The position numbers were made by a program, and so were the translations under genes. The notes under the pieces were generated by a model. That model worked only from the letters and a program-made list of their open reading frames with translations, ran no database searches and was not told the DNA's origin. A stretch of DNA of 64,000 nucleotides from Myceligenerans pegani. GTDB lineage: Bacteria > Actinomycetota > Actinomycetes > Actinomycetales > Cellulomonadaceae. Shown one piece after another: positions 43,813 to 52,415 of this stretch (positions are counted from its first letter, which is position 1; each line of letters starts with the position of its first letter). The DNA is taken from positions 1-64,000 of the forward strand of contig NZ_JADBGR010000057.1 in assembly GCF_014892515.1 (NCBI RefSeq). The letters run 5' to 3'.

Positions 43813-44277
43813 TCAGCCCTGCTGGGCGGCCGCCATCGCGGCTTCGCTCTCCGGGGTGCTGGCGTCGAACATCCAGGAGATGCCGAACTTGTCCTTGAGC
43901 TGCCCGTAGAAGTCCCCCCAGGGGGCCTTCTCGAACGGCATGACGTCGCTCGCGCCGTCGGACAGCTTGTCGAACGCCGCGGCGATGTACTCGTGCTCGG
44001 CGGAGGAGCCGGTCAGCGCGACGGTGACGCCCGACGTCGGGGCCACGTAGGGCGGCATGCCCGCGACGTCCGGGGAGTCGGCGGCCATGAGGGTGAGGCC
44101 GTTCGGTGCGTCGAGCTGGCCGTGCATCACGAGGTTCCCGTCCACGTCGTCCATGCCGGGCATCGGCATGTCGCCGAACGCGCTGATGTTCAGGTCACCG
44201 CCGAGCACGGACTGGTAGAACTCGAGCGCTTCCCGGGCCTCTGTCCGGAAGCTGAGATAGGGATTGAGCTTGGTCAT
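43813..44277 (-). CDS. VOC-family PhnB-like protein
   Basis: A 154-residue glyoxalase-fold protein of the PhnB-like group. It begins MTKLNPYLSFRTEAREALEF, followed by YQSVLGGDLNIS, and ends with KDKFGISWMFD, all typical. Metal ligands vary in this group and the reaction is unknown. GAGGAGACGACC precedes the ATG. It lies downstream of metX on the same strand after about 200 bp and is probably a separate unit. Confidence 0.85.
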   Translation of the reverse strand: MTKLNPYLSFRTEAREALEFYQSVLGGDLNISAFGDMPMPGMDDVDGNLVMHGQLDAPNGLTLMAADSPDVAGMPPYVAPTSGVTVALTGSSAEHEYIAAAFDKLSDGASDVMPFEKAPWGDFYGQLKDKFGISWMFDASTPESEAAMAAAQQG

Positions 44278-44478
44278 GGTCGTCTCCTCGGGCCGCCGGT
44301 GTCCGACGGCGTCGTGCGGATGCGGGCGGACCGGCGGAGCCCTGCCTCGGCGCTGCGGCCGATCCAGTTCCACGGTAGGACGGGACACTGACATCGACGA
44401 GCGGAGCAGGGCGAGCAGAGCGCACGACGAGCAGAGCGCACGACGAACGGAACGGGGACGACCCGCCGGTGCGACCGC

Positions 44479-45741
44479 CTACTCGCCGCCCCGCCGCGCC
44501 GCGAGGAACTCTCCGACGATCGGGGCGAGCTGGTCGCCCTCCACGAGGAAGCCGTCGTGGCCGTAGTCGCTGGTGATGATCCGCAGCGGGTCCGCCCCCG
44601 GGATGCCACGCACGAGCCGGGCCGACTGCTCGGGCGGGAACAGCCGGTCCGAGTCCACGGCGACCACCAGCGCCCGCGCGGTGATCCCCGACAGGGCGAG
44701 CTCCACGCCGCCCCGGTCCCGGCCCAGGTCGTGGGAGTTCATCGACTCCGTGAGCACCAGGTACGAGTTCGCGTCGAACCGCCGCGCGAGCTTGTCCCCG
44801 TGGTGGTCCAGGTAGGACTGCACGGCGAACCGTCCGCCGTCGAACGGGTTCTCGCCGCCCTGCGGCAGGCGCCCGAACCGCGTGTCGAGCTCGGACGAGG
44901 TGCGGTAGGTGGCGTGCGCGATCTGCCGTGCGATGGCCAGGCCGCGGTGCGGGCCCGCGTCGTCCGGGGCGTCGTAGTAGTCGCCGCCGCGGAAGCCCGC
45001 GTCGGCGCGGATCGCCGCGAGCTGCGGGTGCGACCAGGCGATCTGGTCGCCACCGACCTGCGCCGTCGTCGCGATCGCGGCCACGTTCCGCACCTCGATG
45101 CCCGCCTCCGGGCCCTGGATCGCCCACTCGAGCGCCCGCAGGCCACCCATCGAGCCGCCGATTACCAGTTCCCAGCCGTCGATGCCGAGTTCCCGGGCCA
45201 GCGCCACCTCGACCGCGACCTGGTCGCGCGTGGTGACGAAGGGGAAGCGCCCGCCCCAGGGCTGCCCGTCGGGCGCCGTGGACGCGGGACCCGTCGTGCC
45301 CTGACAGCCGCCCAGGGCATTCGGCGCGACGACGAAGTACCGGTCGGTGTCGATGGGCCGCCCCGGGCCGACGAGGTCCTGCCACCAGCCGGCCGTGACG
45401 TGCCCCGGACCGGCCTCGCCCGTCACGTGGCTGTCGCCGGTGAGCGCGTGCAGCACGAGGACGGCGTTGGACCCGTCGGCCGCGAGCTCGCCCCAGGTCT
45501 CGTAGGAGACCCGCACCGCGGGCAGACGGCCGCCGGCCTCGAGGTCGAAGGCGCCGAGGTCGGCGAACCGCCGACGCCCCGGATCGTCGCCCTCACGCCA
45601 GGCGCCGCTCGCCGGGACCGGTGCCTGGCCGGGCTTGCGCGGCGGGGCCGACGGCGCGCTCAGGCCGGTCGCGAAGGGCGGGAACGGCACGTCGATCTCG
45701 GGGCCGGGGACGGCGGGGACGTGGTGTGCCTCGATCGTCAA
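44479..45741 (-). CDS. metX: Homoserine O-acetyltransferase
   Basis: Acetylates homoserine with acetyl-CoA, the committed step of methionine synthesis by direct sulfhydrylation. An alpha/beta-hydrolase-fold enzyme of 420 residues. The nucleophile is the serine in VIGGSMGGLRALEW, the acid lies in VDSDRLFPP and the histidine in SDYGHDGFLVEG. NALGGCQGTTGP is a family signature. The start is TTG with AGGAGAG just upstream. A ~50-residue N-terminal extension precedes the family core. metY is not adjacent. A seven-codon leader ORF lies upstream. Confidence 0.92.
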   Translation of the reverse strand: MTIEAHHVPAVPGPEIDVPFPPFATGLSAPSAPPRKPGQAPVPASGAWREGDDPGRRRFADLGAFDLEAGGRLPAVRVSYETWGELAADGSNAVLVLHALTGDSHVTGEAGPGHVTAGWWQDLVGPGRPIDTDRYFVVAPNALGGCQGTTGPASTAPDGQPWGGRFPFVTTRDQVAVEVALARELGIDGWELVIGGSMGGLRALEWAIQGPEAGIEVRNVAAIATTAQVGGDQIAWSHPQLAAIRADAGFRGGDYYDAPDDAGPHRGLAIARQIAHATYRTSSELDTRFGRLPQGGENPFDGGRFAVQSYLDHHGDKLARRFDANSYLVLTESMNSHDLGRDRGGVELALSGITARALVVAVDSDRLFPPEQSARLVRGIPGADPLRIITSDYGHDGFLVEGDQLAPIVGEFLAARRGGE

Positions 45742-46125
45742 GGGACTCTCCTGCGGCTCTCGTGCGGGGGTGGGGATGCGTGGGTGCGCACGCCCGCGAG
45801 CGTCAGGGGTGCGCTGGAGTCAGCGGCACATTCGACGAGTCATGCCGCGCACGTTATCGCGCCGCCGCCTCACGGAGAAAGCAGTGGCCGCATGCTGAGA
45901 CCAGCATTCGAGACCACCATCCGAGACGCGTCCGGCTCGGTCGCGAGGTCACGTGTCCCGCTCTGTCGGCGACGTCCGACGAGAGAGTTTTCGGCGTGCG
46001 AGATCGGAGAAGTCGGGTGAGCCTGATGGCAGTGAAGGTTATGTGCAAGGCGACACGCCGTCGTACACAAGACATGCGCAGTGGTCGGGCGTCATGTGCT
46101 GTGTGACCTGAGCAGGGGGTTGAGC
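45742..46125. other. 384-bp divergent spacer, metX/NlpC gene
   Basis: Apart from the short leader ORF on the metX side, no gene is supported. The NlpC/P60 side (46000-46125) should hold its promoter, but I could not settle on one. No c-di-AMP (ydaO) or SAM riboswitch core was recognised. Confidence 0.5.
45820..45843 (-). CDS. Putative metX leader peptide MTRRMCR
   Basis: A seven-codon ORF (MTRRMCR, stop TGA) upstream of metX on the same strand, 78 bases before its start. TAACGT lies 7 bases before the ATG, so transcription probably begins at the start codon and the peptide would be made from a leaderless mRNA. Short leader peptides ending near Cys-Arg occur upstream of sulfur genes in actinobacteria, where stalling on cysteine codons may control the operon. 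That role here is inference from composition, position and promoter. Confidence 0.5.
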   Translation of the reverse strand: MTRRMCR

Positions 46126-47604
46126 ATGGCCTCGGAGTTGGTGAGCACGAAACCCGGAGCGATCCGGGACGCGGTGGTCTGGTGGGTTCGCGGGAGTGGT
46201 CGCCGTGTGCGGGTCGGACCTGTGGGCTGGCGCGTGCTCGCGGTGCTCGTCCTCGTGATCGCCCTGGTCTACCCGTGGGGTCCGGTCGCGACGGCCGACG
46301 ACGTCGCGCCGCCCGCCGGCCCGACGGAGCGGGAGGCGGTCGAGGCCCGCGACGCCGTACGGGCCGGCGAGCTCGACGTCGCCCAGGCCGAGGCCGCCCT
46401 GGCCGGCCTGCGCCAGGAGCTGGAGGACGCGCGGATCCGCGTGCAGTCCGCGGCGGCGGACCACGAGGACGCGGTCGCCGCCCTGGACGCCGCCGAGGCC
46501 GAGGTCCGGCAGGCCCGCGAGGCCGCGGAGCGAGCCGGGAACGCCGAGGCGAAGGCGCGTGCCGGGCTCGCCGCGGTGTACCGGGCCGCGCAGCGCTCGG
46601 GTGGTGCCACGGACGCGCTCGGACCGCTCGAGGTGGTGCTCGAGGCCGAGGACGTCGACGACCTGATCGGGCAGGATGCCGCCGAGCGGGCCGTCCGCCG
46701 CAAGCTGGCCGCGGCGCTGGCGCAGTACTCGGACGCTCGGGCGGTCTCGGAGTCCGCCGACGCCCGGTGGTCGGCGGCCCGTCAGGCGCGCGCCGCCGCG
46801 AAGGCGCAGGCGGAGGCGGCGTACGAGGCGGCGCAGCGGGCCGTCGTCGACCTGGCCGAGCGTACCGAGGCCGCCGAGCGGGACCGGACGCTCCTGGTCG
46901 AACGCCTCGCGGACCTGCGGAACACGAGCATCCGGATCGAGCGCGAGCGCGAGGAGGCTCGGGCCGCGGCCGCGCTGGCGGAGCGCGAGGCCGCGGCACG
47001 TGCGGCGCTGGAGGCGGCACAGGCGGAGGCCGGGGCCGCGGGCGGGCTCCCGGAGGGCGGCGAGGACGCCGGAGGCGATCGGGCGGCGGGCGGAGCGCCG
47101 GGATCCGAGCCTGACCCGGGCTCGGGTTCCGCGTCGGATCCCGGCCCCGGCGGAGGCATCGCCCCCGAGCCGGAGCCCGGGCCGCCCGCGCCCGAGCCGC
47201 CGGCGCCCGGCCCGTCGGGTTCCTGGTCCGGCACCGCCGCGCAGGGTGAGGCGGCGGTCGCCTGGGCGCGGACCAAGATCGGCTCGCCGTACGAGCTGGG
47301 TGCCGAGGGGCCGACGTCGTACGACTGCTCCGGTCTCACGTCCGAGGCGTGGGAGTTCGCGGGCCGGTGGATCACCCGGACGTCGCGGTCGCAGTACCTC
47401 GCGGTGGCCAAGATCGGATACGAGGAACTGCGACCGGGCGACCTGATCTTCTACGGATCGGACCCGGCGGACCCGCAGAGCATCTACCACGTGGCGATGT
47501 ACAGCGGAGACGGCCGCATGATCGAGGCCGTCATGCCGGGCGTCTCCCTCCGGGAGACGGACCTGCGCCTCTCGGGGGCGATGCCCTGGGCGGGGCGCCC
47601 ATAG
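46126..47604 (+). CDS. Secreted NlpC/P60 peptidoglycan hydrolase
   Basis: A 492-residue exported endopeptidase. A basic N-terminus and membrane helix (about 38-58) act as a signal. A long coiled coil (about 70-310, Ala/Glu/Arg-rich) precedes a Pro/Gly/Ser linker and the NlpC/P60 domain (about 375-492). Catalytic cysteine in TSYDCSGLTSEAW and histidine in IYHVAMYSGDG are present. This layout matches RipA-type proteins, whose coiled coil blocks the active site until removed. It should cleave stem peptides at division. The ATG at 46126 follows AGGGGG; an upstream GTG at 46081 is an alternative. Confidence 0.88.
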   Translation: MASELVSTKPGAIRDAVVWWVRGSGRRVRVGPVGWRVLAVLVLVIALVYPWGPVATADDVAPPAGPTEREAVEARDAVRAGELDVAQAEAALAGLRQELEDARIRVQSAAADHEDAVAALDAAEAEVRQAREAAERAGNAEAKARAGLAAVYRAAQRSGGATDALGPLEVVLEAEDVDDLIGQDAAERAVRRKLAAALAQYSDARAVSESADARWSAARQARAAAKAQAEAAYEAAQRAVVDLAERTEAAERDRTLLVERLADLRNTSIRIEREREEARAAAALAEREAAARAALEAAQAEAGAAGGLPEGGEDAGGDRAAGGAPGSEPDPGSGSASDPGPGGGIAPEPEPGPPAPEPPAPGPSGSWSGTAAQGEAAVAWARTKIGSPYELGAEGPTSYDCSGLTSEAWEFAGRWITRTSRSQYLAVAKIGYEELRPGDLIFYGSDPADPQSIYHVAMYSGDGRMIEAVMPGVSLRETDLRLSGAMPWAGRP

Positions 47605-47629
47605 AGGTCGCGCAGGTGAGCGACCTCTA
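47602..47629. terminator. Bidirectional terminator carrying both stop codons
   Basis: TAGAGGTCGC and GCGACCTCTA pair perfectly over 10 bp with an 8-base loop. The left arm starts with the TAG of the NlpC/P60 gene and the right arm ends with the TAG (minus strand) of ppa, so one hairpin serves both convergent genes. Confidence 0.85.
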
Positions 47630-48124
47630 GTGCTTGTAGTAGCCCGTCTCCTTGGCGCGCTGGAACGAACGCTCGATCTCGGCCTCCGCCTCGGCGCGCC
47701 CCGTCCAGTGGGCGCCCTCGACGGACTTACCCGGCTCCAGGTCCTTGTAGACCTCGAAGAAGTGCTGGATCTCGAGGCGGTGGAAGTCCGAGACGTCGTC
47801 GATGTCCTGGCGCCAGGCGGCACGCTGGTCACCCGTCGGCACACACAGCACCTTGTCGTCGCCGCCGGCCTCGTCGCGCATGCGGAACATGCCGAGCGCG
47901 CGGCACTTGATCAGGCAACCCGGGAAGGTGGGCTCCTCCAGGAGGACCAAGGCGTCCAGCGGGTCGCCGTCCTCACCGAGCGTCCCCTCGATGAAACCGT
48001 AGTCGTCCGGGTAGCGCGTGGACGTGAAGAGCATGCGGTCGAGGCGGATGCGTCCGGTCTCGTGATCCACCTCGTACTTGTTCCGCTGACCCTTGGGGAT
48101 CTCGATCGTGACGTCGAACTCCAC
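47627..48124 (-). CDS. ppa: Inorganic pyrophosphatase
   Basis: Hydrolyses pyrophosphate to drive biosynthetic reactions. The 165-residue family I enzyme has the signature [11 protein letters not shown] with the metal-binding aspartates, [19 protein letters not shown], and KVLCVPTGD. Starts on GTG at 48124, with GGAG upstream. It diverges from dacB, a pairing also seen in Mycobacterium. Confidence 0.95.
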   Translation of the reverse strand: MEFDVTIEIPKGQRNKYEVDHETGRIRLDRMLFTSTRYPDDYGFIEGTLGEDGDPLDALVLLEEPTFPGCLIKCRALGMFRMRDEAGGDDKVLCVPTGDQRAAWRQDIDDVSDFHRLEIQHFFEVYKDLEPGKSVEGAHWTGRAEAEAEIERSFQRAKETGYYKH

Positions 48125-48374
48125 GCCTCGTGCTCCACTTCTTCGGATGGGTCGCCCCAGGCAATGGCGCCCCGGTGCGGCTGGCTGGCACGGCAGCGGG
48201 GCCGCGCCCGTCCAGTCTGCCATGGCAAGGTGTTCCGACCGGTCCGAGGGGCGAACATGTGGCGAGTCCCACTCGCCGGATTCGGCATAATGCGGGCGGG
48301 GTACGCGGGCCCGGTGCGAGCTTTGCTTCCCCTAGGCTTGGCTGTGGGTTCAGCATGACGATGAGGGGAAGCCG

Positions 48375-49781
48375 ATGACCAGGTCAGCGCGGCCGGGTAC
48401 CGCGGTCGTGGTGCTGCTGGGGCTGCTCGGGGGATACCTCGCGTTCGACGCGTTCGACGTCGTCCCCGGAATGCTGACCACTGCCGAGCCGTGGCCCGAG
48501 GCCGAACCCTTCCCGACGGCTCCCGGCGCCGTCGAGGTCCCGCCTCCCGGGACGGTCTTCCCGGTGCTCCCCCAGTCCGCGCCCGTGCCGGACGCGGAGG
48601 CCGTCCAGGGCCGGGTGACCGATCTCGTCGGGGACAAGCGCCTCGGCTCGCGGGTCGGCGTCGTCGTGGCCGACGCCATCACCGGTGAGACGCTCGGTTC
48701 CGCGGACGAGGACCGACTCATGACCCCCGCCTCGGCGCAGAAGATCCTCACCGGCGTCGCGGCGCTGTCGTCGCCCCTGGCGGACCGCACGCTCGCCACC
48801 ACCGTCGTCCGTAGCGAGGACACCGTCACGCTCGTGGGCGGCGGCGACATCATGCTGGCCGCGGGCAAGGGCAGGCCGACCGAGGTGAACGGGCACGCCG
48901 GACTCGCCGACCTGGCCGACCAGGTGGCCGGTGCGCTCGAGGCAGAGGGCATGCGGAAGGTCCGGCTCGCGATCGACGACACCCTGTTCACCGGACCCGG
49001 CGTCGCACCGGCGGTGCCGAAGGCCAACATGGCGTACATCGGGGCAGCCGCCCCGCTCGGCGTGAACATCGGCCTCGCCGGCGACTCCTACAGCCCCAGT
49101 GGCCCCTGGGTCGCGGATCCGGCGAAGCGCGCCGGCGAGATCTTCGCCGGGCACCTGCGCGAGCGCGGGATCGACGTCACCGGCGTCGCCCGGGGCACGG
49201 CACCGGAGAACGCCGAGAAGATCGGCGAGGTGCGGTCCGCTCCCGTCTCCGAGATCACCGAGTTCTTCCTGCACACGTCCAACAACACGATGACCGAGGT
49301 GGTCTGCCGCCTGGTGGCCGTCGAGGCGGGCGAGCCGGGCTCCAACGAGGCCGCGACGCAGGCGGTCGTCGACGCCGTCCAAGGGCTCGGTGTCGACCTC
49401 GAGGGGGCCGACCTCAAGGACTGCTCGGGCCTCGGCGACGGCTCGCGGCTCAGCGCGAGGCAGCTGACCGACGTCGTCGAGCTCACGATCGACCCCGCGC
49501 ACCCCCGGCTCCGCGACGTCGCCGTCGGGATGCCGGTCGGCGGGCTGAACGGCACCCTGAACGACCGGTTCCGCGGCGACAACCCCGCGCGCGGACTCGT
49601 GCGGGCCAAGACGGGAAGCCTGAGCAAGACCCGCGCGCTCGCGGGCACCGTCGTCACCGCGGACCAGCGCCAGCTCGTGTTCGTCGTGCTCGCGGACTCG
49701 ATCCCCGACTACGCCGAGGGGGCCGTGCCGATCTACGACGACTTCGTCGGCTCCCTCGCGGCCTACTCCGCATCCTCCTGA
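48375..49781 (+). CDS. dacB: D-alanyl-D-alanine carboxypeptidase (PBP4 type)
   Basis: A 468-residue low-molecular-mass penicillin-binding protein that trims or splits peptidoglycan cross-links. An N-terminal membrane segment (about 7-28) is followed by an extracytoplasmic domain with motifs SAQK (TPASAQKIL), SNN (HTSNNTMTE) and AKTGSL. The class C type insertion lies between the first two motifs. GGGGAAG precedes the ATG. A hairpin of the dispersed type lies just after the stop. Confidence 0.92.
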   Translation: MTRSARPGTAVVVLLGLLGGYLAFDAFDVVPGMLTTAEPWPEAEPFPTAPGAVEVPPPGTVFPVLPQSAPVPDAEAVQGRVTDLVGDKRLGSRVGVVVADAITGETLGSADEDRLMTPASAQKILTGVAALSSPLADRTLATTVVRSEDTVTLVGGGDIMLAAGKGRPTEVNGHAGLADLADQVAGALEAEGMRKVRLAIDDTLFTGPGVAPAVPKANMAYIGAAAPLGVNIGLAGDSYSPSGPWVADPAKRAGEIFAGHLRERGIDVTGVARGTAPENAEKIGEVRSAPVSEITEFFLHTSNNTMTEVVCRLVAVEAGEPGSNEAATQAVVDAVQGLGVDLEGADLKDCSGLGDGSRLSARQLTDVVELTIDPAHPRLRDVAVGMPVGGLNGTLNDRFRGDNPARGLVRAKTGSLSKTRALAGTVVTADQRQLVFVVLADSIPDYAEGAVPIYDDFVGSLAAYSASS

Positions 49782-49825
49782 GAGCATCCGGCTCCCCGGC
49801 GTGGTCGGCCGGTCGTCGAGCGGTC

Positions 49826-49879
49826 GGTCGGTTGTCGCGAAGTCGGTCCCTCGGTCGGCCGACTTCGCGACGACCGACC
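49826..49879. repeat. Hairpin sharing its core with 36566-36605
   Basis: GGTCGGTTGTCGCGAAGTCGG (49826-49846) and CCGACTTCGCGACGACCGACC (49859-49879) pair at 20 of 21 positions. Further GGTCGG/CCGACC copies flank it (49803-49825). It sits 45 bases after the dacB stop and could terminate dacB, but the shared core shows it is a dispersed element. Confidence 0.85.
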
Positions 49880-49942
49880 GGCCACAGCGCGCGCGACCCG
49901 TCCGTGTCCGGCGCCGTGCTCCGTATCACCTACGGTGGAGCG

Positions 49943-51025
49943 GTGAAGCCCATCGCGCACGCGTCGTCGACGGCCGCCGCCCAGCCCGCCGTCGACTGGT
50001 CCGCGGCCGCTCGCATCGCGGGCCGGCTCGCCCCGCCGGGCCCGATCGCCCCGCACCAGCGGTTGCACGACCTGGTCGGCGGGCTGCGCGAGGCCGCGGG
50101 GGCCGCGGTCGGGCACGTGCAGGAGGTCACGCGCATGTCGCCCGCAGGCGACGCCGCGTCCGTCGTGGTCGTGGACCGCGCCTCCTGGGCGCGGGCGAAC
50201 ACGCAGTCGATGTCCACGATGGTCGACGGGATCCAGGACGTCGTCCCGCCGTCCCTCGGACCGATCGTCCAGGTGGCCGGAGCCGCCGAGGTGGGCGCCG
50301 TGCTCGCGCTGCTCAGCGGGCGCGTGCTCGGCCAGTTCGACCCGTACCTGCCCGGAGGAGGCCCCGGCCGCCTCCTCCTCGTGGCGCCGAACCTGCTCCA
50401 GGCCGAGACCTCGATGGGCGTCCCGGCCCGCGACTTCCGGCTGTGGGTGTGCCTGCACGAGCAGACCCACGCCTGGCAGTTCGCCGCCGCCCCGTGGCTC
50501 GCGGACGACCTGCGCGACCGCACCCGGGGCCTCGTCACGGAGCTGACCCGCACGTCGGCCGAGCTCGCGAAGGCGAGCATCGACCGCAAGATCGCGGTCG
50601 TCGGCAGGGCGGTCCTCGACGCGCTGCGCGGCCGGGGCGACACTCTCGTGGACGGCTTCCTCACCCCCGCCCAGAAGGACACCCTCGCCGACATCACCGC
50701 CGTCATGGCCCTGCTCGAAGGGCACGCGGACGTGATGATGGACGCCGTCGGGCCGTCCGTGGTGCCGTCCGTGCGGCGCATTCGCGCCCGGTTCGATCGA
50801 CGGCGCGACGGCGAGGGCAGGCCCGCGTTCGACGTCGTGCTCCGGCGGCTCCTCGGCATGGACGCGAAGCTGGCCCAGTACCGCGACGGGGCGGCGTTCG
50901 TGCGGGCCGTGGAGCGCACCGTGGGTCGCGAGGGCCTCAACGCCGTCTGGGCCGCACCGGCGAACCTGCCGGACGCCCGAGAGATCTCGGACCCCCGGGC
51001 CTGGGTCCGGCGCGTCCACGGGTGA
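49943..51025 (+). CDS. Zincin-type metalloprotease, DUF2342
   Basis: A 360-residue protein with the zinc motif HEQTHAWQF (HExxH) and a likely third ligand in LEGHADVMMDAV, which matches the actinobacterial zinc-dependent metalloprotease family DUF2342. Target unknown. TACGGT lies 6 bases before the GTG start, suggesting a leaderless mRNA. It is followed immediately by tilS, the same order as in Mycobacterium. An upstream in-frame ATG at 49832 falls inside the hairpin region and is unlikely. Confidence 0.87.
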   Translation: MKPIAHASSTAAAQPAVDWSAAARIAGRLAPPGPIAPHQRLHDLVGGLREAAGAAVGHVQEVTRMSPAGDAASVVVVDRASWARANTQSMSTMVDGIQDVVPPSLGPIVQVAGAAEVGAVLALLSGRVLGQFDPYLPGGGPGRLLLVAPNLLQAETSMGVPARDFRLWVCLHEQTHAWQFAAAPWLADDLRDRTRGLVTELTRTSAELAKASIDRKIAVVGRAVLDALRGRGDTLVDGFLTPAQKDTLADITAVMALLEGHADVMMDAVGPSVVPSVRRIRARFDRRRDGEGRPAFDVVLRRLLGMDAKLAQYRDGAAFVRAVERTVGREGLNAVWAAPANLPDAREISDPRAWVRRVHG

Positions 51026-52393
51026 GTGGTCGTGGCGCGGGTCGAGTCGGCCGTGAGGCGGGCGCGGGGCGCCGTGCGGGACGTTCTCGCCGGGCTGCCC
51101 GCCGGGTCGCTGGTGCTCGTGGCCTGCTCCGGCGGGGCCGACAGCCTGGCGCTCGCAGCCGCGCTCGCGTACGAGGCGCCTCGCGTGGGGCGGTCGGTGC
51201 GGGCCCGGGCGCACGGGGTGCGCGCCGGGGCCGTCGTCGTCGACCACGGCCTGCAGGAGGGGTCCGACGACGTCGCCGCGCGGGCCGCCGAACAGTGCCG
51301 TGACCTGGGACTGGATCCCGTGGTGGTGCGGCGGACCACCCCGGGCGGGCGTGTGGGGCAGGGAGTGCCCGGTACGGGCCCGGAACCGGCCGTGCCGGTC
51401 GCGATGCGGGGTCCCGCGCCGGACGGGGACCAGGACGTGGACACGGAGTCGGGCACGGACGTGGGGACGGCCGCGGGCGCGCGGGTGAACACCGGGCCCG
51501 AGGCCGCCGCGAGGGAGGCCCGGTACGCGGTGCTGGAGCAGGTTGCGGCCGAGACGGGGGCGGACCTCGTGCTGCTCGGCCACACCCTGGACGACCAGGC
51601 CGAACAGGTGCTGCTCGGGCTCGCGCGGGGGGCGGGGGCGAGGTCGCTGGCGGGGATGCCGGCGGAGCGGGGGAGGTACCGGCGGCCGTTCCTCGGGCTG
51701 CGGCGGACGGAGACCGAGGCGGTGTGCGCGGCGTCGGGCCTGGACTACTGGGTGGATCCGACCAACCTCGTGCCGAGCCCGGATCAGGCCGACCGCCCGG
51801 GCGGCGGGCCTGCCGCCCAGGCCGGACCCGCCGGGGCCGCCGGGCCCGCCACCACCGCGGGAGACGCCGGCGCGGCACCCTTGCGGTCGCAGGTCCGCGG
51901 GATCGTGATGCCGGTGCTGGAGGACGTGCTCGGACCCGGGGTCGCGGAGGCGCTGGCCCGCAGCGCGGCCCAGCTCCGCGACGACGCCGACGCGCTCGAG
52001 ACGCTGGCGGCGGAGCTCCTGGCCCGGGCCCGCGTCGCCTTCGCGGACGAGGGCGAGAACGAGCCGCATGGTCGGGAGGTTTCCGCGTGGTCGGTCGATC
52101 ACTTGCCCGACCACACGGAAACCCGCCGACCACAGGCCGGGACCGCGGCCGAGGGGAGGGACAGCGTTGTGCTCGACGTCACCGTGCTTGCCGGCGCGCC
52201 CGCGGCCGTGCGGCGTCGGGCGCTGCGGCTCGCGGCGCACGAGGTCGCGGCGGCACCCACGACGGCGCGGCACATCGACGCGCTGGACGCGCTCGTCGTC
52301 GGATGGAGCGGGCAGGGGCCCGCGCACCTCCCCGGTGGCGCACGGGCGGAGCGCTCGTGTGGCAGGCTTTTCCTGCGCCGAGAGCGTGCGTAG
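51026..52393 (+). CDS. tilS: tRNA(Ile)-lysidine synthetase
   Basis: Converts the wobble cytidine of tRNA-Ile(CAU) to lysidine, so that AUA is read correctly. The N-type ATP pyrophosphatase has the PP-loop [25 protein letters not shown] and [19 protein letters not shown]. At 455 residues it is longer than usual, with several Gly/Ala/Pro insertions: about residues 107-152, about 252-290 and about 349-369. The last is encoded by a palindromic repeat. The GTG at 51026 directly follows the stop of the preceding gene. Confidence 0.9.
   Translation: MVVARVESAVRRARGAVRDVLAGLPAGSLVLVACSGGADSLALAAALAYEAPRVGRSVRARAHGVRAGAVVVDHGLQEGSDDVAARAAEQCRDLGLDPVVVRRTTPGGRVGQGVPGTGPEPAVPVAMRGPAPDGDQDVDTESGTDVGTAAGARVNTGPEAAAREARYAVLEQVAAETGADLVLLGHTLDDQAEQVLLGLARGAGARSLAGMPAERGRYRRPFLGLRRTETEAVCAASGLDYWVDPTNLVPSPDQADRPGGGPAAQAGPAGAAGPATTAGDAGAAPLRSQVRGIVMPVLEDVLGPGVAEALARSAAQLRDDADALETLAAELLARARVAFADEGENEPHGREVSAWSVDHLPDHTETRRPQAGTAAEGRDSVVLDVTVLAGAPAAVRRRALRLAAHEVAAAPTTARHIDALDALVVGWSGQGPAHLPGGARAERSCGRLFLRRERA
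52070..52131. repeat. GGTCGG hairpin inside tilS
   Basis: Two 25-base arms (52070-52094 and 52107-52131) pair at 22 of 25 positions around a 12-base loop. Both arms begin and end with GGTCGG or CCGACC, like other hairpins in the window. It is translated in frame, adding about 21 residues between the catalytic region and the C-terminal domain of TilS. Confidence 0.85.
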
Positions 52394-52415
52394 ATCACCA
52401 ACCCTGGAGCGAGCA

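Noticed and set aside
45742-46125. SAM or c-di-AMP riboswitch upstream of metX or the NlpC/P60 gene
   Set aside because: No conserved riboswitch core or stem pattern could be matched by eye in either direction.
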